Below are positions 35,279-43,434 of a stretch of DNA of 64,000 nt, piece by piece. The notes under the pieces are model-generated. The model saw nothing but the letters and a program-made list of their open reading frames with translations, was not told the DNA's origin and searched no databases. This stretch comes from Roseomonas sp. KE2513 (GTDB lineage: Bacteria; Pseudomonadota; Alphaproteobacteria; Acetobacterales; Acetobacteraceae). The translations under genes were made by a program, and so were the position numbers. The DNA lies in the NCBI RefSeq assembly GCF_016107305.1, contig NZ_RCVR01000004.1:62001-126000 (forward strand), written 5' to 3'. The first letter of the stretch is position 1. Each line of letters opens with the position of its first letter.

Positions 35279-36051
35279 GCCGCGAGCACCGAGGAGACGA
35301 GGAGCTGCGTATAGGGGTGCCTCGGGTCGTCCAACACGCGATCGGTCAGTCCTTCCTCCACCACGCGCCCATGGCGCATCACCACGAGCCGGTGCGCGAG
35401 TAGCCGGGCGGCCGCGATGTCGTGGGTTACGAGGATCACCGCGATCCCAAGATCGGCCACCAGCGCGCGGATCATGTCGAGCAGCCGGGCCTGCACGGAA
35501 ACGTCGAGCCCCCCGGTGGGCTCGTCCATGAAGACGAGGCGCGGGCGGGTGACGAGGGTGCGCGCGATTTGCAGCCGCTGCCGCATGCCGCCGGAGAAGA
35601 GCCGTGGCGCGTCGTCGATCCGGGCCGCCGGGATCTCCACCCGCTCCAGCCACCGCGCGGCCTCAGTACGGATGTCGCCGTAGTGGCGGGCCCCGCTGGC
35701 CATTAGCCGCTCCCCGACATTTCCCCCGGCCGAAACGGCCAGTCGTAGCCCGTCGCGCGGGTCCTGGTGGACGAAGCCCCATTCGGTGCGCGCCAGGCGC
35801 CGCCGCGCGGGCTCGCCCATTCCGTGCACGTCCAGCGTCGCGCCGGAGGGGTCGCGGTAGAGCACGGTTCCCGCATCGGGCCGGGCCTCGCCGGCGAGCA
35901 GCCGCAGAAGCGTCGACTTGCCCGAACCCGACTCGCCGACAACGGCGAGAACCTCGCCCGGCCAGAGGTCGAGCGAGACGCCGTCCACCGCCCGTACGGC
36001 GCCGAAGGCAATCGACACGTCACGTGCCGAGAGAATGGGCCCATCGCTCAT
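35275..36051 (-). CDS. phnK: C-P lyase complex ATPase-like subunit PhnK
   Basis: 258-residue ABC-type ATPase that docks on PhnJ in the C-P lyase core complex. Walker A is GESGSGKST, the signature is LFSGGMRQRLQIARTL, and Walker B is RLVFMDEPTGGLDVS. The dppD-like C-terminal section (HPYTQLLVSSVL) is normal for PhnK. 4-bp overlaps bind it to phnJ and phnL. Confidence 0.95.
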   Translation of the reverse strand: MSDGPILSARDVSIAFGAVRAVDGVSLDLWPGEVLAVVGESGSGKSTLLRLLAGEARPDAGTVLYRDPSGATLDVHGMGEPARRRLARTEWGFVHQDPRDGLRLAVSAGGNVGERLMASGARHYGDIRTEAARWLERVEIPAARIDDAPRLFSGGMRQRLQIARTLVTRPRLVFMDEPTGGLDVSVQARLLDMIRALVADLGIAVILVTHDIAAARLLAHRLVVMRHGRVVEEGLTDRVLDDPRHPYTQLLVSSVLAA

Positions 36052-36893
36052 TCAGCCGCCTCCCGCATGGTCTGCCGTTGAGTGCAGAAATCGGTGTCGG
36101 AGCAGACGAAGATCCGCCCTCCCCGGTCGTCCGTCACCACCTCGTCGAGATAGCTGTCCCCCGCGCCGCAGAGGGAGCAGCGGCCGTTCGCGCGGAGCGG
36201 CACGAAGGGATGGTCCTCGAAGTCGAGGCTCCGTACCTCCGTATAGGGCGGCACTGCGTAAAGGCGCCGCTCCCGCCCCGCGCCGAAGAGCTGGAGCGCG
36301 GCGGAGCGGTGCATCTTCGGGTTGTCGAAAGAGGGGATCGGCGAGGGCGACATGAGGTAGCGCCCGTTCACCATGACGGGGTGGTCGTAGGAGGAGCCGA
36401 CGCGCCCATGGCGCGCAATATCCTCGTAGAGCTTCACCTGCATCAGCCCGTAATCCGCCAGCGCGTGCAGGCGGCGTGTCTCCGCCCGCCGCGGCTCCAG
36501 GCGGAAAAGCGGTTCCGGCTGCGGCACCTGATAGACGAGCACCTGCCCCTCCCGGAGCGGCGTCTCGGGGATGCGGTGGCGGGTCTGGATCACCGTTGCC
36601 TCCGCCGTGCGCTCGGTGGTGCGCAGCCCCGGCGCCACGCGCGCGAAGAAGCGGCGGATGGAGACGGCATTGGTGGTGTCGTCGGCGCCCTGGTCTATGA
36701 CCTTCAGCGTGTCATCCGCGCCGATCACGCTTGCCGTCACCTGGATGCCGCCGGTCCCCCAGCCATAGGGCAGCGGCATCTCGCGGGAGCCGAAGGGAAC
36801 CTGGTGCCCTGGCACCGCCACCGCCTTCAGCAGCGCGCGGCGGATCATCCGTTTCGTCGCCTCATCCAGGTAGGCGAAGTTGTAGCCGCTCAT
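36048..36893 (-). CDS. phnJ: Carbon-phosphorus lyase PhnJ (radical SAM)
   Basis: 281-residue catalytic subunit that cleaves the C-P bond of ribosyl-phosphonate using a 4Fe-4S/SAM radical. The N-terminus YNFAYLDEATKRMIRRALLKAVA is characteristic. The unusual cluster motif CX2CX21C is intact (RCSLCG ... FVC) and the essential fourth cysteine follows five residues later (CSDTDFC). All known functional residues recognisable by eye are present, so the lyase should be active. Confidence 0.97.
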   Translation of the reverse strand: MSGYNFAYLDEATKRMIRRALLKAVAVPGHQVPFGSREMPLPYGWGTGGIQVTASVIGADDTLKVIDQGADDTTNAVSIRRFFARVAPGLRTTERTAEATVIQTRHRIPETPLREGQVLVYQVPQPEPLFRLEPRRAETRRLHALADYGLMQVKLYEDIARHGRVGSSYDHPVMVNGRYLMSPSPIPSFDNPKMHRSAALQLFGAGRERRLYAVPPYTEVRSLDFEDHPFVPLRANGRCSLCGAGDSYLDEVVTDDRGGRIFVCSDTDFCTQRQTMREAAE

Positions 36894-38020
36894 CCGCCGG
36901 CTCCCTCGGTCTCGGATTGCCGCACGGCAGCCTCCGCGGGCGCGCGCTGCCGTTCCGCCTTCACCGCGGTCCGCATGGCGCGAACGGACTCCAGCTCGCT
37001 TTGGAAATCGACGTAGTGCGGCAGCTTCAGGTGTTCGAGGAAGCCTGTCGCCTCCACGTTGTCGGAATGCGAAAGGACGAATTCCTCATCTTGTGCTGGT
37101 GCTTCCACGTCCTCGCCCAGCTCCGCCGCCCGCAGCGCCCGGTCCATCAGCGCCATGGCCATGGCACGTCGCTCCGTGCGGCCGAAGACGAGGCCGTAGC
37201 CCCTGGTGAACTGCGGTGGCTCGCTGCGGGAGCCATGGAACTGGTTCACCATCTGGCACTCGGTGACAAGGAGATCCCCGAGCTCGATCTCGAAGCCCAG
37301 TTCCGGCGGCGTGAAGCACACGGCAAGGTCGCCCTGGCGCAGCTCTCCCACGAAGGGGTGGTTGTTGCCGTAGCCGCGCTGGGTGGAATAGGCCATAGAG
37401 AGAAGGAAGCCCTCGTCCCCACGCGCCAGGTTCTGCAACCGCAGGGGCCTTCCGGCGGGAAAGGTGACGGGCGTGCGCGTCAGGTCGCCCGGTTCCGCAT
37501 CGGAAGGTTCCTCCGCGGCCATTAGTCCCTCCGCGGCCAGAAGCCCGGTGACGCGCGGCGGAGCCGCGTCCTCGCCGGGGTCGGTCTCGGCCGCCGCCGG
37601 CGGCGTCAATCCCTCCGCTGCGAGGGCGAAATCAAGCAGGCGGTGAGTATAATCGAAGGTGGGCCCGAGCACCTGCCCGCCAGGCAGGTCCTTGTAGGTA
37701 GCGGAAACGCGCCGCCGCACCGTCATTGCCCCCGTGTCGATCGGCGCGGAGGCGCCGAAGCGCGGCAGCGTGGTGCGATAGGCACGGAGAAGGAAGATTG
37801 CCTCGATTAGGTCGCCGCGCGCCTGCTTGATCGCTAGAGCCGCAAGGTCGGGGTCGTAGCAGGAGCCCTCCGCCATCACGCGGTCCACGCCGAGGGTGAG
37901 CTGCTCCCGGATCGCGTCGGTGCCGACCTCCGGCACGCCGGTGTCGCCGCGCCGCTCCTCGGCCAGCCAAGCATGGGCATTGGCGATGGCCGCCTCGCCG
38001 CCTTTAACTGCGACATACAT
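36890..38020 (-). CDS. phnI: C-P lyase core subunit PhnI
   Basis: 376-residue core subunit; with PhnG, H and L it swaps adenine of ATP for the phosphonate to form ribose-1-phosphonate 5-triphosphate. The N-terminus MYVAVKGGEAAIANAHAWL and internal FDYTHRLLDFALAAEGLTPP and LLVTECQMVNQFHGSRSEPPQF are family hallmarks. It overlaps phnJ by 4 bp and lies 4 bp after phnH. Confidence 0.96.
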   Translation of the reverse strand: MYVAVKGGEAAIANAHAWLAEERRGDTGVPEVGTDAIREQLTLGVDRVMAEGSCYDPDLAALAIKQARGDLIEAIFLLRAYRTTLPRFGASAPIDTGAMTVRRRVSATYKDLPGGQVLGPTFDYTHRLLDFALAAEGLTPPAAAETDPGEDAAPPRVTGLLAAEGLMAAEEPSDAEPGDLTRTPVTFPAGRPLRLQNLARGDEGFLLSMAYSTQRGYGNNHPFVGELRQGDLAVCFTPPELGFEIELGDLLVTECQMVNQFHGSRSEPPQFTRGYGLVFGRTERRAMAMALMDRALRAAELGEDVEAPAQDEEFVLSHSDNVEATGFLEHLKLPHYVDFQSELESVRAMRTAVKAERQRAPAEAAVRQSETEGAGG

Positions 38021-38024
38021 CGGC

Positions 38025-38600
38025 TCAGCCCTCCCGGATCGTGACGCTGCGCGGCAGGGCAGCCACGCAGTCGCCCGCGCAAAGGATGATGTCCACGCCG
38101 AGCGGGAATTGCGCGCGGCTCGCCGCCCATGCCGCGAGGAAGCCGTTCGGCGCGCCCTCCACCTGAAGACGGTGCTCGCGCTCGATGCCGGGCCCGGTCA
38201 GCCGCCAACCCCGCCCCTCCGCCAGCGAGGCGACCTGCAGGATAAGCGTCGCCGCGCGCTGCGGCTCCTCGTCCGTGCCTGGGTCGAGGGACGAGAGCGC
38301 GGGCGGCGTGCCGGTGGCGAGAGCGAAGGTGGCGGCGCCAGCGTCCTCCACCAGCGGGCAGCCGGCGTGGAACACGGCCCATTCGGCCGCCTCCGCGCCA
38401 GCATCGAGCCAGAGCGGTGTCTCGGCATCCGCCAGGGCCAGTAGGACGGCACCCGCAGCTGGGGAGAGCGGCGCGGGCGGGGCCGGCGGGCTGGGCAGGC
38501 GCTGCACCCGGCCGGGCCGGGCCATCGCCTCCAGCACGGCGCGGAAAGCGGACTGCGCGTCCGCGACGGGATCCGCAAAGCCGGGCAGCAGGCCGCTCAT
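38025..38600 (-). CDS. phnH: C-P lyase core subunit PhnH
   Basis: 191-residue subunit of the PhnGHIJ core. Recognisable features are PGFADPVADAQSAFRAVLEAMARPGRV at the N-terminus and FPLGVDIILCAGDCVAALPRSV at the C-terminus. It overlaps phnG by 4 bp. Confidence 0.95.
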   Translation of the reverse strand: MSGLLPGFADPVADAQSAFRAVLEAMARPGRVQRLPSPPAPPAPLSPAAGAVLLALADAETPLWLDAGAEAAEWAVFHAGCPLVEDAGAATFALATGTPPALSSLDPGTDEEPQRAATLILQVASLAEGRGWRLTGPGIEREHRLQVEGAPNGFLAAWAASRAQFPLGVDIILCAGDCVAALPRSVTIREG

Positions 38601-39067
38601 CGGGTCGTCTCCATGGCGAGGAAGCGCACACGGGTGGCGGCGGCCTTGCGGGCCGTCGCGGTCCGCGCCTCCGCCTGCTCGGCGGCCAAGGGCTCCACCA
38701 CCGCGGCCAGCAGCGCTGCGCGGCGGACGGGGTCCTGCAGGGCCGCATCCATGGCGGCCGCCAGCTCGGCGCCGCGCCGGTCGCGGCCAGCGAGATAGGC
38801 GTGACCGACGGTGCCGTCCTCGAGGCGCACGGCGCAGCGCGTCACCGTCATCTCTCCGAGGTTGAAGGGTGCGCCGTCACCGCCGGCGCGGCCGCGCACC
38901 ATCACGAGGCCGGTCTCAGGCCCCCGCAACCGGGTGTGCGGCGGCAGCGGCGCGGTCTCCGCCAGCCGCGCCTCGATCCCCGCGGCGCCGGCCCGGGCGA
39001 GGATACCCATCCAGCGGCGACGTTCGTCGTCCGCGCGGCGACGTTCGTCGTTCGATTCCGCGCTCAT
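38597..39067 (-). CDS. phnG: C-P lyase core subunit PhnG
   Basis: 156-residue smallest core subunit. RRWMGILARAGAAGIEAR, ETGLVMVRGRAGGDGAPFNLGEMTVTRCAVRL and VGHAYLAGRDRRGAELAAAMDALLQ-like segments are typical. The start at ATG 39067 overlaps phnM by 4 bp. The first 20 residues include a short tandem duplication (ERRRADDERRR) encoded by a 21-bp repeat, probably tolerated in the disordered N-terminus. Confidence 0.94.
   Translation of the reverse strand: MSAESNDERRRADDERRRWMGILARAGAAGIEARLAETAPLPPHTRLRGPETGLVMVRGRAGGDGAPFNLGEMTVTRCAVRLEDGTVGHAYLAGRDRRGAELAAAMDAALQDPVRRAALLAAVVEPLAAEQAEARTATARKAAATRVRFLAMETTR
39014..39051. repeat. Tandem 17-bp direct repeat within phnG
   Basis: GCGGCGACGTTCGTCGT occurs at 39014-39030 and again at 39035-39051, a 21-bp period that keeps frame and duplicates seven codons near the PhnG N-terminus. 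It looks like a slippage product. Confidence 0.8.
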
Positions 39068-40233
39068 GCGGCCTCCGCCACGGCATCGACCATGCCCGTC
39101 CATCCGTCGGAGTGGATCATCCGCCCGTCGCGCCAGACCGCGCGAACCCGCGGCGGCGGGGCGCCCGGCGCTTCGGAGACATCCAGCAACACGAGATCCG
39201 CGCGGCGTCCCGGCGCGATGACGCCGCGGTCCCCGAGCCCGGCCGCGCGGGCGGGGTTGGCGGTCAGCAGGGCGATGGCGGCGTGCAGCGGCAGCCGCCC
39301 TTCCCGCACCCAGCCGATCGCGGCCGGCAGCATCGCCCCCTGATGGTAATCCGCGGCCAGCGCATCCAGCAGCCCGGCGTCGAGCACGGCGGCTGCCGTG
39401 ATGTTGCCGGTCATGGAGCGCCCGCGCAGCGCGTTCGGCGCCCCCATCAGGGTGGTCATCCCGGCGTCGCGCGCGGCCCGTGCCGCCTCCAGCGTGACCG
39501 GGAACTCGGAGATGGTGGCGCCGAGGTCCCGCATCAGCGCGACCTTGGCCGGCGTGTCGTCGTCGTGGGAGGCGATCGGCAGGCCCTGGGCGCGGGCCAG
39601 CTCTGTCACGCTGCGCGCCACCTCCCATGCAGGGGGCACCGCCATTCGGGCGCGGGCGCGGGCCTCCGCTTCCTCAGGCGCATGGCCGTGCGCGCGGGCG
39701 GAATAGGCGACGTACTGCTCCACGTCGCGGTACTGCCCCTGGCCCGGCGTGTGGTCGGTCAGCGAGACCATGTCCACCATCCGGCGGGCGAGAAGGTCGC
39801 GCAGCACCGGTTCTGCGCGTGCATTGGTAATCTCGAAGCGCGCGTGGACGCGGAGGTCGGTGCGGGCGTGGCTGCGCATCCCCGCGACCGCCTCAACCAT
39901 GGCACGGGCCGTCTCCTCGCTCCGCAGCCCGCGCTTGCCCTCGGCGAAGGAAACGCCGGCAAAGGCCGTGGTGACGCCCGAGGCGGCGAGGCGTGAGTCG
40001 AGGTTGCTGACGGCCACTTCCAGCGGGAAGGAGCAGTCCGGGCGCGGCTCGACCTCCTTCTCGATCATGTCCCCGTGCAGGTCGACGATGCCGGGGATGA
40101 GGGTCAGCGCGCCGGGGCGATTGCCGAAGCTCGGCACCTCGATCACCTCGACGATGCACCCGTCCTCGACGCGCACGGCGCCGCGCGGGATCACGCGGTC
40201 GGTCAGGACGATCCGCAGGTCAGCGATCCACAT
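39064..40233 (-). CDS. phnM: Ribosyl-triphosphonate pyrophosphohydrolase PhnM
   Basis: 389-residue amidohydrolase-superfamily enzyme that removes PPi from ribosyl-triphosphonate, giving the PhnJ substrate. Metal-site features are GIVDLHGDMIEKEVEPRP, VSLTDHTPGQGQ and IASHDDDTPAK. ATG 40233 is chosen over the long upstream frame, which lies inside phnF. Here phnM comes second in the operon, directly after phnF, unlike its late position in E. coli. Confidence 0.95.
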   Translation of the reverse strand: MWIADLRIVLTDRVIPRGAVRVEDGCIVEVIEVPSFGNRPGALTLIPGIVDLHGDMIEKEVEPRPDCSFPLEVAVSNLDSRLAASGVTTAFAGVSFAEGKRGLRSEETARAMVEAVAGMRSHARTDLRVHARFEITNARAEPVLRDLLARRMVDMVSLTDHTPGQGQYRDVEQYVAYSARAHGHAPEEAEARARARMAVPPAWEVARSVTELARAQGLPIASHDDDTPAKVALMRDLGATISEFPVTLEAARAARDAGMTTLMGAPNALRGRSMTGNITAAAVLDAGLLDALAADYHQGAMLPAAIGWVREGRLPLHAAIALLTANPARAAGLGDRGVIAPGRRADLVLLDVSEAPGAPPPRVRAVWRDGRMIHSDGWTGMVDAVAEAA

Positions 40234-40999
40234 CGGTCTTCTCCTCGCGCCCGCGAGCCTCGCCTGCCGGCGAGGGGGCGTTGTCGACCAGGAGCTGCAC
40301 GCGCTCCCCAGCCCAGATGGTTTCGGAACAGGCGATCGGGACGCCGCGCAGGTCGGCATCCACCTTGCGCACCACCAGCACCGGGTGCTCGGCGGGCTGA
40401 TCCAGCCAGGAGGCCTCCTCGGCGCTGGGAAGCCGCGTCACGATGGTGCTTCGCAGCCGGAGGTAGTCCTCCACCCCATGAGCGGCGAGAACGTCGCTGG
40501 CCCCCTGCCCCGCTTCCCAGGCCTCCAGCATCCCGGGAAAGCGCTGCGCCGGGTACCAGGCGTCCGAGAGATTGACCGGTACGGCATCGGCGAAGCTGAG
40601 GCGGAGGATGTTGAGAGCGGGCGTGCCGGGCGTCAGGCCCAGCGCCTCCGCCACCTCGGGTGGAGCAGGCAGCTCGGCCCCGCGCAGGAACCGGCCGGAG
40701 GGCTCGCGCCCCTGGTCGAGAAGGTTCCGCGAGAAGCGCGTGCGCTCCGACAGGCGATAATCGAGCACCGCCGCCGGGCGGACATAGGTCCCGCTCCCCT
40801 GCAGCGTCTGGACCAGGCCCCGCGCCTGGAGGGCGGCGACGGCCCGCCGCACGCTGTGCCGGCCAACGGTAAAGCGCGCCATCAGCGCCGGCTCAGGGGG
40901 GAGTCGCTGGCCCGGGCTCAGCTGCCCGTCGCGGATCTCCGCCGTCAGGCAGGTCTCCACGGTGCGCCAGTCGGAGGGGGAGGAGGTCTTCGTCATCAT
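40220..40999 (-). CDS. phnF: GntR-family phosphonate regulator PhnF
   Basis: 259-residue transcription factor with an N-terminal winged helix (PGQRLPPEPALMARFTVGRHSVRRAVAALQARGLVQTLQGSGTYV) and a C-terminal UTRA ligand domain. An AAGGAG site lies 10 bp before ATG 40999 (a second ATG is adjacent at 40996). It heads the phn operon and overlaps phnM by 14 bp. It likely represses or tunes the operon in response to phosphate or a phosphonate intermediate (inferred from family). Confidence 0.93.
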   Translation of the reverse strand: MMTKTSSPSDWRTVETCLTAEIRDGQLSPGQRLPPEPALMARFTVGRHSVRRAVAALQARGLVQTLQGSGTYVRPAAVLDYRLSERTRFSRNLLDQGREPSGRFLRGAELPAPPEVAEALGLTPGTPALNILRLSFADAVPVNLSDAWYPAQRFPGMLEAWEAGQGASDVLAAHGVEDYLRLRSTIVTRLPSAEEASWLDQPAEHPVLVVRKVDADLRGVPIACSETIWAGERVQLLVDNAPSPAGEARGREEKTDVDR

Positions 41000-41025
41000 G
41001 TCCGGAGCGCTCCTTACCACTCATT

Positions 41026-41037
41026 CGGATGAATCCG
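41026..41037. promoter_or_regulatory. Inverted repeat, candidate PhnF operator
   Basis: CGGAT-GA-ATCCG is a perfect 12-bp palindrome in the phnF promoter region, 26 bp upstream of phnF. GntR/UTRA regulators usually bind such short palindromes near their own promoters. Assignment to PhnF is an inference from position. Confidence 0.35.
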
Positions 41038-41057
41038 TGGTGACCTCTCGATGACAA
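41029..41057 (-). promoter_or_regulatory. Pho-box-like repeats upstream of phnF
   Basis: Read on the minus strand, half-sites TTGTCAT, AGGTCAC and GATTCAT follow each other every 11 bp (41057-41051, 41046-41040, 41035-41029). They end 29 bp before the phnF start, where a PhoB site replacing the -35 element is expected. The third half-site overlaps the inverted repeat at 41026-41037. Confidence 0.55.
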
Positions 41058-41248
41058 ATCTGTGGCGTGGTCCATCAAGCGGGCGGCGCTGTTCCGCGGA
41101 CGCTCGGTCGTCTTCGAAGCTTCACCGGACTGACGCAGGCCGGTCCCGGACCGGCGCGCAGAGGACCCGCGCTCAGGCCGGTTCGACTATCCCGCTAGCG
41201 GAACGCGACCAGCGGCCAGCCACGCCAAGTAAGGAAGGGACAGCGGCG

Positions 41249-41923
41249 ATGCTTGAAGAGGGGCAAATCGCGTCCGGGCTGCTGCTTCCGGACCCGGACA
41301 CTGCCGACAAGTCGCTCGGCGAGCGGCCCTCGGTCCACCAGACGGCCCAGGTCCGGGACAGCCGCTTCGGCCGCTTCTGCGAGGTGGGCGCCGGAACCCG
41401 CGTGGCCGAGAGCGTCTTCGGGGACTACAGTTACGTCGCGCGCGACAGCGACATCATCTACACGGAGATGGGCCGCTTCTGCTCCATCGCGGCCGGGGTC
41501 CGGATCAATCCCGGCAACCACCCGCTGGAGCGGGTCGCTCTGAACCACTTCACCTACCGCTCCTCCGCCTATGGGCTCGGCGAGGACAACGCCGCCTTTT
41601 TTGACTGGCGCCGCTCCCACCGGGTGACGCTCGGGCACGACGTCTGGATCGGCCACGGGGCGATCATCCTGCCCGGCGTGACGATCGGCACGGGTGCCGC
41701 CATCGGGGCGGGCGCGGTGGTGTCGAAGGCTGTGCCGGACTTCGCCATCGTCGTGGGCGTGCCCGGCCGCGTGCTGCGCTACCGCTTCTCACCGGAAATC
41801 ATCGCCGCCCTTCACCGCATCGCCTGGTGGAACTGGCCGCACGAGCGGCTCGGCGAGGCGATGCACGACTTCCGCCACATGAGCGCCGACGCCTTCTGCG
41901 CGAAGCACGATCCCGGCGCCTGA
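41249..41923 (+). CDS. Phosphonate-associated hexapeptide-repeat acyltransferase
   Basis: 224-residue left-handed beta-helix acetyltransferase of the group repeatedly found beside phn operons (the TIGR03308-type phosphonate metabolism transferase). Hexapeptide repeats run from about residue 28 to 180; [33 protein letters not shown] is typical of the xenobiotic/CatB-type acetyltransferases. ATG 41249 has AAGGAAGGGA upstream. It is divergent from phnF. It may acetylate aminophosphonates or an intermediate, but the substrate is not proven. Confidence 0.9.
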   Translation: MLEEGQIASGLLLPDPDTADKSLGERPSVHQTAQVRDSRFGRFCEVGAGTRVAESVFGDYSYVARDSDIIYTEMGRFCSIAAGVRINPGNHPLERVALNHFTYRSSAYGLGEDNAAFFDWRRSHRVTLGHDVWIGHGAIILPGVTIGTGAAIGAGAVVSKAVPDFAIVVGVPGRVLRYRFSPEIIAALHRIAWWNWPHERLGEAMHDFRHMSADAFCAKHDPGA

Positions 41924-41945
41924 CCCACCCCACCGGAGCCATACT

Positions 41946-43391
41946 TTGCCGCCCATCAATGCCAGCCGCATCCTCATCGTCCTCTTCGACGGGCTCCGCC
42001 CCGACATGGCGACGCCAGAGCGCATGCCCGTCCTCGCCGAGTTCCTGAAGGGCGCGCGGCGCTACAACGAGTCCTCCTCGGTCTTCCCCTCCCTCACCCG
42101 CGTTTGCGCGACGACCATCGGCACGGGCCAGCCCCCGGCGGTCGCCGGCATCGTCAACAACGCCTTTCCCGATCCGGCCGCGTGGGAGGGGCGCTTCCTC
42201 GATACGTCCTCGGCCGAGGATATGCGCCGCGGCACCACGACGCACGGCCCCGGCTTCATCGCGACCCCGCGCTTCGCCGACTCGCTCGCCGCGGCCGGCC
42301 GCCGCTTCGCCCTTGTCCACAGCGGCTCGGCCGGCGGCGCTTACCTCCTCGATCCGCGGGCGCGGGAGAACGGATCCTTCATCGTCAGCCTCTCCGGCAG
42401 GGACGCCGTCGAGACACCGGAGGCTTGGGACAGGGTGGTAAAGCGCCTCGGTGCACCGCCGGCGTCCCCCTCGAACAAGATTCCGTTGGTGGAGTACGCG
42501 GGCCGCGCCATGGCGGAGGTGGTGCTGCCGGAGTTGCAACCCGATGTCGCGCTGCTGTGGCTGACCGAGCCGGACTGGTCCTTCCACTACTGCGGCCTGG
42601 ACGCACCCGAGACCCGCCAAGCCATGCTCGCGGCTGACCGCGCCTTTGCGAGCGTCCTCGAGGCGGCCTCCCGCCTGCCGGAGGCGGAGCGGCTGGCGGT
42701 CATCGCCATGTCCGACCACGGGCATGTCGGCACCACCGACCGCTTCGACCTCGTCGCCGAGCTCGCCTCCCTGGGCGTGGAGGCTGTGCTGGACCGGCCG
42801 GGCAGAGATGTCTCCGTCGCCGCGGGCACCATGTGCTGGCTCTGGCCTCGCGAGCCGGACACGGCGCGGCTGGCACGCCTCGCGGCTGCGCTGCAGGAGC
42901 AGCCATGGTGCGGCGCGGTGCTGGCGGCCGGCGGCAATGGCCTGGAGGGGCCCTTCCCCGGCACCTTCGACCTCGCACTGGTGAATGCTGACCACCCGCG
43001 CGCTGCGCCCTTGCTGGTTGGGATGCGCGGCGGACCCGAGGCCGATCCCTACGGTCTGCCCGGCTATAGCCCAATCGTCGGCAAGGACTTCCCGCGCGGC
43101 GGCGGCATGCACGGCGGCCTGCACCGGCGGGAGATGGGCAACCTCATGGCGCTATCCGTCGCCGGCATGGCGCCCGGAGACGACCCCTCCCCCGTCGGAC
43201 TGGCGGACGTGGCGCCGACGCTGCTGTCGCTCCTCGGTATTGAGCCCGTGGCGCCGCTTCCGGGGCAGCCTCTCTGGGCCGCGCCACGGACCGCGCGGGT
43301 ACTGACGACCGGCCATGGAAATTACCGGCAATACCTCGCCATCGCCGGCGAGGGCCGCGGGAGCATCGTGCGGGACGGTGGCCGGCTCTAA
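41946..43391 (+). CDS. Alkaline phosphatase/NPP-superfamily phosphodiesterase
   Basis: 481-residue metal-dependent phosphohydrolase. The first metal Asp lies in ILIVLFDGLRPDM, the probable Thr nucleophile in SLTRVCATTIGTGQPP, further ligands in AMSDHGHVGTTDRFD, and a late His in GGGMHGGLHRREMG. This fits nucleotide pyrophosphatase/phosphodiesterases and phosphonoacetate-hydrolase-like enzymes. No signal peptide is evident. The start is TTG 41946, with GGAG 7 bp upstream. It follows the acyltransferase by 22 bp and is likely co-transcribed; a role in releasing phosphate from esters is inferred. Confidence 0.87.
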   Translation: MPPINASRILIVLFDGLRPDMATPERMPVLAEFLKGARRYNESSSVFPSLTRVCATTIGTGQPPAVAGIVNNAFPDPAAWEGRFLDTSSAEDMRRGTTTHGPGFIATPRFADSLAAAGRRFALVHSGSAGGAYLLDPRARENGSFIVSLSGRDAVETPEAWDRVVKRLGAPPASPSNKIPLVEYAGRAMAEVVLPELQPDVALLWLTEPDWSFHYCGLDAPETRQAMLAADRAFASVLEAASRLPEAERLAVIAMSDHGHVGTTDRFDLVAELASLGVEAVLDRPGRDVSVAAGTMCWLWPREPDTARLARLAAALQEQPWCGAVLAAGGNGLEGPFPGTFDLALVNADHPRAAPLLVGMRGGPEADPYGLPGYSPIVGKDFPRGGGMHGGLHRREMGNLMALSVAGMAPGDDPSPVGLADVAPTLLSLLGIEPVAPLPGQPLWAAPRTARVLTTGHGNYRQYLAIAGEGRGSIVRDGGRL

Positions 43392-43397
43392 GATGGC

Positions 43398-43430
43398 GGA
43401 GGCGCCGCGCCCACGTGGCGCGGCGCCTCC
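43398..43430. terminator. Bidirectional hairpin between convergent genes
   Basis: A perfect 14-bp GC stem (43398-43411 with 43417-43430) around a CACGT loop sits between the phosphodiesterase stop and the permease stop. It lacks long T-runs, but its strength and placement fit a shared terminator. Confidence 0.6.
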
Positions 43431-43434
43431 CCGC

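Noticed and set aside
34577-35653. 358-codon reading of phnL
   Set aside because: The extra N-terminus lies entirely within phnK in another frame; the 4-bp overlap start at 35278 fits PhnL length.
41049-41066. Plus-strand Pho-box-like CGATGACAAATCTGTGGC
   Set aside because: 12 of 18 consensus matches but poor first half-site; the overlapping minus-strand repeats are more regular and better placed for phnF.
41799-43124. 441-codon minus-strand frame opposite the phosphodiesterase
   Set aside because: Antisense artefact; the plus strand carries metal-binding motifs of the alkaline phosphatase superfamily.
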